Shown here piece after piece: positions 7,617 to 13,177 of a stretch of DNA of 15,419 bases. The notes under the pieces were generated by a model. The model was not told the DNA's origin. It ran no database searches and saw nothing but the letters and a program-made list of their open reading frames with translations. Source of the DNA: Leptolyngbyaceae cyanobacterium M65_K2018_010 (lineage in GTDB: Bacteria; Cyanobacteriota; Cyanobacteriia; Phormidesmidales; Phormidesmidaceae); NCBI GenBank assembly GCA_015295885.1, contig DVEE01000180.1:1-15419 (forward strand), given 5' to 3'. Each line of letters opens with the position of its first letter. The stretch's first letter is position 1. Position numbers and translations under genes: made by a program.

Positions 7617-7790
7617 CTAATAGCGCACAACTGCCCCACGATATTTGAGGGCTTTGGGGTGGCTGACTTTAATCTGGGGGGCCAGGTGACGAGTCGCCAC
7701 CGCACCGCGGTAGCGGCCAATCACTTCCTCCGTAACAGCCACCTGGGCAGGAACAACGTCGTAGTTAACGCCACGATATTTAAGGGACAT
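7617..7790 (-). CDS. DUF4278 small protein, PirA-like candidate (57 aa)
   Basis: A 57-residue ORF opens with MSLKYRGVNYDVVP, the signature of the cyanobacterial DUF4278 family (MxLxYRGxxY). The Y-R-G motif occurs three times: LKYRG near 3-7, GRYRG near 26-30 and LKYRG near 48-52. It has no Cys or Trp, no membrane segment and no signal peptide, and is basic overall, so it should be a small soluble protein. The Shine-Dalgarno AAGGAGAGG (7797-7805) is strong. DUF4278 is, from memory, the family of Synechocystis PirA, a PII-binding mini-protein that adjusts arginine synthesis. The nitrogen-type control elements upstream make a PirA-like role attractive, but that is inference. It is monocistronic, with its own terminator. 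Confidence 0.88.
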   Translation of the reverse strand: MSLKYRGVNYDVVPAQVAVTEEVIGRYRGAVATRHLAPQIKVSHPKALKYRGAVVRY

Positions 7791-7794
7791 GACT

Positions 7795-7833
7795 CGCCTC
7801 TCCTTAAGTAAGTGAAGGGAATAAACAGAGGCG
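7795..7833 (-). promoter_or_regulatory. SD-masking helix (expression platform of the riboswitch)
   Basis: In the RNA, CGCCUCU (7833-7827) is the exact complement of AGAGGCG (7801-7795), which overlaps the Shine-Dalgarno AAGGAGAGG. The 7-bp helix begins at the base directly after the 3' strand of the aptamer's closing stem (GAACG, 7838-7834). Ligand binding could therefore decide whether the ribosome site is free. Direction (on or off) cannot be proved from sequence. Confidence 0.65.
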
Positions 7834-7886
7834 CGTTCCTTCGGGCTTTCACCCTACTTCCGTCTCTCAAAGGAGAGATGAACGAT
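7830..7886 (-). promoter_or_regulatory. Glutamine riboswitch (glnA RNA motif)
   Basis: The minus-strand RNA carries the conserved blocks of the glnA motif in order: AUCGUUCAU, a hairpin UCUCUC-CUUU-GAGAGA, CGGAAGUAGG, a short hairpin GGGU-GAAA-GCCC, then GAAGGAACGCG. CGUUC (7884-7880) pairs with GAACG (7838-7834) as the closing stem, so a three-way junction forms with both purine-rich joining strands as in the known L-glutamine aptamer. It ends about 40 bases before the start of the DUF4278 gene. Glutamine riboswitches are known upstream of cyanobacterial nitrogen genes, including gifB, the inactivating factor of glutamine synthetase. The match is by eye to the remembered consensus. Confidence 0.9.
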
Positions 7887-7895
7887 GGAATTTCT

Positions 7896-7909
7896 GTATC
7901 TATTTTTAC
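7896..7909. promoter_or_regulatory. NtcA binding site
   Basis: GTA-N8-TAC, the palindromic consensus of the global nitrogen regulator NtcA, is matched perfectly. It overlaps the -10 area and possible start of the DUF4278 promoter. That placement fits repression, as known for gif genes, rather than class II activation, where the site sits near -41. Confidence 0.68.
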
Positions 7910-7930
7910 GGTTTACCCTGTTCCTGTCAA
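7902..7930 (-). promoter_or_regulatory. Promoter of the riboswitch-DUF4278 unit
   Basis: Minus strand: a perfect TTGACA -35 (7930-7925) and an AT-rich -10 (AAAAAT at 7907-7902 with 17-base spacing; TAAAAA one base upstream is equally possible). Transcription would begin near 7893-7896, a few bases ahead of the aptamer. The remaining gap 7931-8095 towards the creatininase gene holds nothing I can assign. Confidence 0.55.
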
Positions 7931-8095
7931 GGCTTTAGGTTAGCTTTTGCTGACCTTTGGGGCCTGGTCGGAGGTGCCGCCAGCGCTGTGAGTTGATCCG
8001 GCAAAGATGGCCCTGGCGGTTAGCCTGTTCCCGGGCAACCAGCCCGAGGCTGAGACGCGCTAAGGTTGAGTTGGCTAGAGCCTCACCTTGAACCT

Positions 8096-8926
8096 ATGCA
8101 TGGTCCGATTCCGCCCGACCGCTACTTTGCCTACTTAACCTGGACCGAGATTGCCGCCCTACCCGATCGAGAAGCGGTGGTGATTGTGCAGCCCCTGGGG
8201 GCGATCGAACAGCATGGCCCCCATCTGCCCCTGGTGGTCGACAGTGCCCTGGGCCTGACCGTCCTTGGCCAAGCCTTGGGGCAACTCGACGCCTCAGTGC
8301 CCGCCTATAGTCTGCCGCCCCTCTACTACGGCAAGTCGAACGAGCATTGGCATTTTCCCGGTACGGTTAGCCTGTCGGCAGAAACCCTGCTCAGGGTCAT
8401 TCGCGAGGTGGCCGAGAGCATTTACCGGGCTGGATTCCGCAAGTTAGTGTTACTCAATGCCCACGGCGGCCAACCCCAGGTGCTGGACATTGCGGCCCGG
8501 GATTTGCACCAGACCTATCCAGACCTGATGGTGTTTCCGCTGTTCCTCTGGGCCGTGCCCAACGCTGCCCCGACCCTCTTCAGCCCCCAGGAATTGACCC
8601 TGGGCATCCATGCGGGGGATGCGGAAACCAGCCTGATGCTATCGATCATGCCCGATCAGGTGCGCCAAGATAAAGCCCAGGCGGAGTTTCCCCAGGACCT
8701 GCCGGAAAACAGTGCTCTGACCATGGAAGGGGCCCTCCCCTTTGCCTGGGTGACGCGGGATCTGAGCGTCAGCGGAGTCCTGGGAGACCCGACCCAGGCC
8801 ACCGCCGCCAAGGGCGACCAATTGCTAGAGTCTCTGGTGGCCGGATGGGTCAAGGTGTTGGACGATATCTATCGCTTTCGTCAACCCCAGGCCGGGGCCC
8901 ATCCTGGCCCTGGCTCCAGCCGTTGA
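8096..8926 (+). CDS. Creatininase-family amidohydrolase
   Basis: Members are metal-dependent cytoplasmic hydrolases of cyclic amides or formamides (creatininase, ArfB, MftE). The 276-residue product keeps the binuclear metal site: PLGAIEQHGPHLPLVVDS (Glu38, His43, Asp49), LLNAHGGQ (His123) and HAGDAETSLM (Glu177), where the usual HAGE reads HAGD. The YGKSNEHWHFPGT loop is also typical. No neighbour reveals the substrate, so true creatininase activity should not be assumed. The ATG at 8096 was preferred because the family N-terminus begins nearby; a TTG at 8066 would add ten residues. hemW starts 68 bases downstream on the same strand, so the two may share a transcript. The C-terminal Pro/Gly tail is probably disordered. 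Confidence 0.9.
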   Translation: MHGPIPPDRYFAYLTWTEIAALPDREAVVIVQPLGAIEQHGPHLPLVVDSALGLTVLGQALGQLDASVPAYSLPPLYYGKSNEHWHFPGTVSLSAETLLRVIREVAESIYRAGFRKLVLLNAHGGQPQVLDIAARDLHQTYPDLMVFPLFLWAVPNAAPTLFSPQELTLGIHAGDAETSLMLSIMPDQVRQDKAQAEFPQDLPENSALTMEGALPFAWVTRDLSVSGVLGDPTQATAAKGDQLLESLVAGWVKVLDDIYRFRQPQAGAHPGPGSSR

Positions 8927-8944
8927 GGGCATCCCCGCCCATCC

Positions 8945-8966
8945 TCAGGGCCGCCGCCGGCCCTGA
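8945..8966. repeat. Perfect GC-rich hairpin between the creatininase-family gene and hemW
   Basis: TCAGGGCCG, CCGC, CGGCCCTGA: a 9-bp perfect stem with a 4-base loop, 18 bases after one gene and 28 before the next. It has no T run on either strand, so it is not a standard terminator. RNA stabilisation or processing between two co-transcribed genes is possible. Confidence 0.45.
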
Positions 8967-8994
8967 CCTCGGCCCCACCCTCTTGCCACCTGCT

Positions 8995-10191
8995 ATGCTG
9001 TCCGCCCCCCACTCCGCCTACCTCCATATCCCCTTCTGTCGCCGCCGCTGTTTTTACTGCGACTTTCCCATTTCGGTGTTGGGCCACCAGCGGCGCGGTG
9101 AAACCTCCCAGACCGTAGAAGCCTACGTGGATTTGCTCTGCGCTGAAATAACTGTTACCCCAGCGGCGAATCGCCCCCTGCAAACGGTTTTCTTTGGCGG
9201 GGGCACACCCTCCCTACTCTCGGTGCCCCAGGTGGAACGCCTCCTCACCCAATTGGATCAGCGGTTTGGGATCGCGGCTGGGGCAGAAATTTCCATGGAA
9301 ATGGATCCGGGTACCTTTTCCCTAGAGCACTTACAGGGGTACCTAGCCGCCGGTGTCAACCGCATTAGTCTGGGGGTGCAGGCCCTGGATGATCGCACCC
9401 TAGAAAGCTGTGGTCGCTACCATCGGGTTGCCGATGTCTGGCAGGCGGTGGACTGGTTGCAGCAGTTGGCCGTGGCCAACTGGAGTTTGGATTTAATTTC
9501 TGGCCTACCCCACCAGAGTCTGGCCGATTGGGAGACGGGCCTGGTTCAGGCCGTCGCCCTGGGGCCCCACCATCTCTCGATCTATGACCTAACCCTCGAG
9601 CCCCAAACGGTTTTTGCCCGGCGCTTTCAAGCTGGAACGGCGCCACTACCCACAGACCAACAAACCGCCGCCATGTATCGCCTGGCCCAGGCCTACCTGA
9701 CCAACCAGGGCTACGAGCACTACGAAGTTTCCAATTACGCCCAACCCGGCCATCGCTGCCAGCATAACCTCACCTACTGGCACAACCAACCCTACTACGG
9801 CTTTGGTCTAGGCGCCACCAGCTACACCCAGCATCAGCGGGTTAGCCGGCCCCGTACCCTGGCTACCTATGGTCAGTGGGTGCAGGCCTTTCAGGCCGCC
9901 GGAGGAGTTCACCCCGATCCTCCGACCCCAGCGGCGGAACAATGGTTAGATCGGCTGGTGGTGGGGTTGCGCCTCGGGCAGGGAATCGCCGGGGAAGACC
10001 TGCGATCGCTCTGTGATGCCGACACCTGGGCTCGTCTGCAGCAGGCCCTGCAACCCCATATTCAAAAAGGCTGGGTGATTGTGGAAGGTCAGGACTGGCA
10101 CAGCCTAGAAAGGCTACGGCTCAGCGATCCGGAGGGGTTTCTCTTCTCGAATGTTGTCCTGGTGGATTGCTTTCGGTTGTTAGCTGGCTAA
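8995..10191 (+). CDS. hemW: HemW, radical SAM heme chaperone
   Basis: HemW proteins bind heme and a [4Fe-4S] cluster and are thought to insert heme into cytochromes; they were long annotated as oxygen-independent coproporphyrinogen oxidase (HemN). The 398-residue product begins SAYLHIPFCRRRCFYCDFP, giving the radical SAM C15-x3-C19-x2-C22 motif without the extra fourth Cys of true HemN. Next come VFFGGGTPSLL, EISMEMDPGT, VNRISLGVQALDD, SLDLISGLPHQSL and HHLSIYDLTLEP. The HemW landmark HNxxYW is present (CQHNLTYWHNQPYYGFGLGA), followed by a C-terminal winged-helix-like region. The start at 8995 puts the barrel at the usual distance; the frame is open further upstream, but that part is GC-rich and unrelated. 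There is no clear Shine-Dalgarno. Confidence 0.94.
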   Translation: MLSAPHSAYLHIPFCRRRCFYCDFPISVLGHQRRGETSQTVEAYVDLLCAEITVTPAANRPLQTVFFGGGTPSLLSVPQVERLLTQLDQRFGIAAGAEISMEMDPGTFSLEHLQGYLAAGVNRISLGVQALDDRTLESCGRYHRVADVWQAVDWLQQLAVANWSLDLISGLPHQSLADWETGLVQAVALGPHHLSIYDLTLEPQTVFARRFQAGTAPLPTDQQTAAMYRLAQAYLTNQGYEHYEVSNYAQPGHRCQHNLTYWHNQPYYGFGLGATSYTQHQRVSRPRTLATYGQWVQAFQAAGGVHPDPPTPAAEQWLDRLVVGLRLGQGIAGEDLRSLCDADTWARLQQALQPHIQKGWVIVEGQDWHSLERLRLSDPEGFLFSNVVLVDCFRLLAG

Positions 10192-10219
10192 GACCCTCGT
10201 CCTACCAACCGGCCTCTGG

Positions 10220-10240
10220 CCTGCCCTTGAGCCGGGCAGG
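10220..10240. repeat. Hairpin downstream of hemW
   Basis: CCTGCCC, 7-base loop, GGGCAGG, a perfect 7-bp stem 28 bases after the hemW stop and before serA. No T run follows, so termination is possible but unproven. Confidence 0.35.
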
Positions 10241-10346
10241 AGTCCACCGGCAGGCACGCCACCGGGCCGAATCGTGCCCTAGGCACTAATGGTTAAACCC
10301 GCCTATGCAGTAGAGTAGATTTTTGTGACATTTTGATGGCTTTCCC

Positions 10347-11927
10347 ATGCCCAAGGTTTTAGTTTCTGATCCCATTGACCAGGTTGGTCTTGATATTCTC
10401 TCCCAGGTGGCCCAGGTTGATGTCAACACCGGTCTCTCTGAGGAGGAACTGGCCCAAATCATTGGCAACTACGACGCTCTGATGATTCGCTCTGGCACTA
10501 AGGTCACTAAGGCAGTGATTGAGGCGGGTCACAATCTCAAGATCATTGGTCGGGCCGGGGTTGGAGTGGATAACGTAGATGTGCCTGCCGCCACCCGACG
10601 GGGCATCGTGGTGGTGAACTCCCCGGAGGGCAACACCATTGCCGCCGCCGAGCACGCCCTGGCCATGATGATGGCGCTGTCTCGCTACATTCCCAGTGCC
10701 GATCGCTCCGTTAAGGCCGGTGAGTGGAATCGTAAGGAGTTTACTGGGGTGGAAGTGTACAAGAAAACCCTGGGGGTGGTGGGCCTGGGCAAGATTGGCT
10801 CCCATGTTGCCGCGGTGGCCCGGGCCATGGGAATGAAGCTGCTAGCCTACGACCCTTTCATATCGGCGGAGCGAGCCGAGCAGTTGGGCTGCCGCTTGGT
10901 CGATCTGGACCTGTTGTTTCGTGAGGCCGACTACATTACTCTGCACCTGCCCAAAACCCCTGAAACCACCCATTTGATTGATGAACGGGCGTTGTCGCTG
11001 ATGAAGCCAACGGTTCGCATTGTCAACTGTGCTCGCGGCGGCATTATTGATGAAGTAGCCCTGGCCCAAGCCCTGCGGGAGGGGACGATTGGTGGCGCGG
11101 CCCTGGATGTGTTTGAATCGGAACCCCTGGGCGAGTCAGAATTGAGAGCCCTCGATAAATCAGTCATTCTCACCCCTCACCTGGGTGCTTCGACGGAAGA
11201 GGCCCAGGTCAATGTGGCCATTGACGTGGCAGAGCAGATTCGGGATGTGCTGCTGGGGCTGCCGGCGCGATCGGCGGTGAACATTCCCGGTCTGCGTCCA
11301 GAGGTGTTGAAAAAGCTGCGCCCCTACCTACAGTTGGCGGAAACCCTGGGCAATCTGGTGGGCCAGTTGGCCGGGGGCCGGGTAGAAGAATTAACCGTAC
11401 GCCTCCAAGGCGATATTGCCAGTGGCGACAGTCAGCCGATTATGGTGGCCGCCCTCAAGGGGTTACTCTCCCACGCCCTGCAAGAACGAGTCAACTACGT
11501 CAATGCCTCCATTGAAGCCAAGGAACGGGGGATCCGGGTGATTGAAACCCGCGATACCGAAATTCGCGACTATACCGGTTCCTTGAATCTTTCGGCCAAG
11601 GGCAATCTGGGTGAACATTCGGTGACGGGGGTGCTACTGGGTGGTAGCGAAATTCGCGTCACCGACATTGATGAATTTCCCATTAATGTGCCCCCCACTC
11701 AGCATATGCTGTTTACCCTGCACCGCGATATGCCAGGGATTATCGGCAAAATTGGCTCTTTGCTGGGCAGTTTCAACGTCAATATTGCCAGCATGCAGGT
11801 GGGTCGCAAAATTGTCCGCGGGGACGCCGTGATGGTGCTGAGCCTGGATGACCCTCTACCGGAGGGGATTTTGAGTGAAATTACCAAGGTTCCCGGCATT
11901 CGGGACGCCTATACGGTCAATCTGTAA
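10347..11927 (+). CDS. serA: D-3-phosphoglycerate dehydrogenase (long form with ACT domain)
   Basis: SerA oxidises 3-phosphoglycerate to 3-phosphohydroxypyruvate with NAD, the first step of phosphorylated serine synthesis. The 526 residues are the long type: a substrate domain, a Rossmann domain with GVVGLGKIGSHVA (about 143-155), the catalytic set Arg230 (VNCARGGIIDE), Glu259 (LDVFESEP) and His278 (TPHLGAST), an intervening ASB domain (about 310-440) and a C-terminal ACT domain (MLFTLHRDMPGIIGKIGSLL, about 450-526) typical of serine feedback control. The ATG at 10347 matches the family start (MPKVLVSDPID) and has no Shine-Dalgarno. An out-of-frame ATG at 10336 precedes it. It is probably monocistronic, since the next gene is convergent 41 bases away. 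Confidence 0.97.
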   Translation: MPKVLVSDPIDQVGLDILSQVAQVDVNTGLSEEELAQIIGNYDALMIRSGTKVTKAVIEAGHNLKIIGRAGVGVDNVDVPAATRRGIVVVNSPEGNTIAAAEHALAMMMALSRYIPSADRSVKAGEWNRKEFTGVEVYKKTLGVVGLGKIGSHVAAVARAMGMKLLAYDPFISAERAEQLGCRLVDLDLLFREADYITLHLPKTPETTHLIDERALSLMKPTVRIVNCARGGIIDEVALAQALREGTIGGAALDVFESEPLGESELRALDKSVILTPHLGASTEEAQVNVAIDVAEQIRDVLLGLPARSAVNIPGLRPEVLKKLRPYLQLAETLGNLVGQLAGGRVEELTVRLQGDIASGDSQPIMVAALKGLLSHALQERVNYVNASIEAKERGIRVIETRDTEIRDYTGSLNLSAKGNLGEHSVTGVLLGGSEIRVTDIDEFPINVPPTQHMLFTLHRDMPGIIGKIGSLLGSFNVNIASMQVGRKIVRGDAVMVLSLDDPLPEGILSEITKVPGIRDAYTVNL

Positions 11928-11968
11928 GGCCTTTGGGCCGATGCAGGGGTTTTATCCTCACCCGCCAT

Positions 11969-12679
11969 TCAGACCGCAGCTCGCAGCCCCTCAAGGACGC
12001 GCTGAACAGCGGCTTCCGCATGGATGCGGGTGCTGTCAAACCGGGGAACGACCGCCTGGGCCTGCCCCACTAACCGTTCCAGCTCAGTACAGGCGAGCAG
12101 CACACCCTCGGCTCCGGCTTCGGCGAGCCGGTTCGCGATCGCAATAATTCGGGCCTGGGATTGGGGGGTGATCAGGCCTTGGCAGAGCTCCCCATAGATA
12201 ATTCGATGGATTTCATCCCGATCAACCGGTTCCGGGATTAGGACCTCCAGGCCGTGCTGGTCCACCAACCGCTGTCGATAAAAGGCTTGCTCCATGGTGA
12301 ACCGGGTCCCCATTAGCCCCACCCGTCGCAACCCCTGGGCCTGCACCTGGGCGGCGATCGCATCGGCAATATGCAAAAAAGGAATGGAAATGCGGGCTTC
12401 AATCTCCTCCGCTAGCTTGTGCATGGTGTTGGTGCAGAGTAGCACCATACTGGCACCCGCCATTTGTAGCTTTTGAGCCGCTTCCACCAAAATCTCCGTG
12501 GCCTCCGCCCAGGAACTTTCATGCTGCATCCTGGCCACATCGGCAAAGTCAACGGAAAACAAAATGCACTTGGCCGAGTGTAGACCGCCCAACTCATGGC
12601 GGATGGCTTCATTGATTAAGCGGTAGTACTCCAGGGAAGAGGCCCAACTCATACCGCCAATCAGGCCGATGGTTTGCAT
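11969..12679 (-). CDS. Aspartate/glutamate racemase-family protein (YgeA-like)
   Basis: PLP-independent amino-acid racemases of this family use two cysteines to move the alpha proton. The 236-residue product has MQTIGLIGGMSWASSLEYYR at the start, the first Cys in LLCTNTMHK (Cys82) and the second in LLACTELERL (Cys197), plus FLHIADAIA and VGLMGTRFTME. Both catalytic Cys are present, so it looks active. In E. coli, YgeA is a broad-range racemase making D-amino acids; substrate preference here is unknown. D-glutamate supply for peptidoglycan usually comes from MurI, a more distant family. The ATG at 12679 is at the family start. The small Arg-rich ORF lies about 100 bases upstream on the same strand. 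Confidence 0.92.
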   Translation of the reverse strand: MQTIGLIGGMSWASSLEYYRLINEAIRHELGGLHSAKCILFSVDFADVARMQHESSWAEATEILVEAAQKLQMAGASMVLLCTNTMHKLAEEIEARISIPFLHIADAIAAQVQAQGLRRVGLMGTRFTMEQAFYRQRLVDQHGLEVLIPEPVDRDEIHRIIYGELCQGLITPQSQARIIAIANRLAEAGAEGVLLACTELERLVGQAQAVVPRFDSTRIHAEAAVQRVLEGLRAAV

Positions 12680-12775
12680 AGGGTATGTCTCGATAAACGA
12701 TTGGGCTGAGCAGGGAGGAAGCCTGCCTGTGGCCAGACTTTCGTTTAGGTTAGATGGCTGGGCCCCATAGCCAGG

Positions 12776-13036
12776 TTAAGGGCACGTAAACGTTTCCTGG
12801 CCACTGCCCCTGGCCAGGCCTGCCGGAAGCCCAGGGTGGCCCTTAAAACTATGAAGGGGAGAGCCGAAGCTCTCCCCCTGGTCATGGGGACTACCTTGAC
12901 CCCCCCCTCGCTGAAGACGCTGGCGGAGTGTTTGGGTGCGTTTCTGCAACTGCCGTTGACGGGCCGCTCCACCCCGTCCCCTATGGTTACGGCCTTGGCG
13001 GCGGGGCGATTCCCACCGCTTGAGTTGTTGAGCCAT
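12776..13036 (-). CDS. Small Arg/Gln-rich basic protein, hypothetical (86 aa, or about 48 aa if frameshifted)
   Basis: I do not recognise a family. The ATG at 13036 follows GGAGGTGATC (13041-13050), complementary to the 16S rRNA 3' end, at 9-base spacing from the GGAGG core; this is the best Shine-Dalgarno in the window. The first 43 codons use ordinary codons for this genome and read MAQQLKRWESPRRQ..., then QRQLQKRTQTLRQRLQR: very basic, Arg/Gln-rich, perhaps helical and nucleic-acid binding. After a run of eight G (12900-12907) the composition changes to Gly/Pro/Ser/His, and this tail contains the hairpin at 12856-12877. One extra G would end the protein at TAG 12891-12893 after 48 residues. 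So either the C-terminal half is real, or the G tract marks a frameshift, slippage or sequencing error. There is no signal peptide or membrane segment. Confidence 0.5.
   Translation of the reverse strand: MAQQLKRWESPRRQGRNHRGRGGAARQRQLQKRTQTLRQRLQRGGGQGSPHDQGESFGSPLHSFKGHPGLPAGLARGSGQETFTCP
12856..12877 (-). terminator. UUCG-loop hairpin, possible terminator of the Arg-rich ORF
   Basis: Minus-strand RNA: GGGGAGAGC, UUCG, GCUCUCCCC. The perfect 9-bp stem (extendable with G-U and A-U pairs) has the very stable cUUCGg loop, followed by UUCAUAGUUUU. It lies inside the annotated reading frame but just after the stop that a one-base shift would give. The T run is broken, so termination is likely but not certain. 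Confidence 0.5.
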
Positions 13037-13040
13037 GGCT

Positions 13041-13050
13041 GATCACCTCC
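13041..13050 (-). promoter_or_regulatory. Extended Shine-Dalgarno of the Arg-rich ORF
   Basis: GGAGGTGATC on the minus strand pairs over ten bases with the conserved 16S rRNA 3' end. It decides the start at 13036 over the overlapping frame that would begin at 13056. Confidence 0.7.
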
Positions 13051-13177
13051 CACCAACTGGTTTATTTGACCGATCCGTCTCTGACTCCATCCTAACCGGC
13101 CATGGGGGCGTTGTCCTCGCCTACCTGGCCACCTGGCAAGGTGATTAGCCCCTATCTGTTTTACCCTGCCCGGGCCC

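Noticed and set aside
7878..7945. Short plus-strand ORFs after an AGGAGAG (21 codons from 7878, 17 codons from 7885)
   Set aside because: The apparent SD and ATG are the complement of the riboswitch P1/P2 stems on the other strand, and the peptides match no photosystem or cytochrome mini-subunit I know.
12836..13042. Plus-strand 68-codon ORF opposite the Arg-rich ORF
   Set aside because: No SD, and it is the antisense of a frame that has an excellent one.
12745..13056. Alternative minus-strand frame of 103 codons
   Set aside because: It starts at a TTG ahead of the Shine-Dalgarno and lacks its own SD. The frame from ATG 13036 fits the signal far better.
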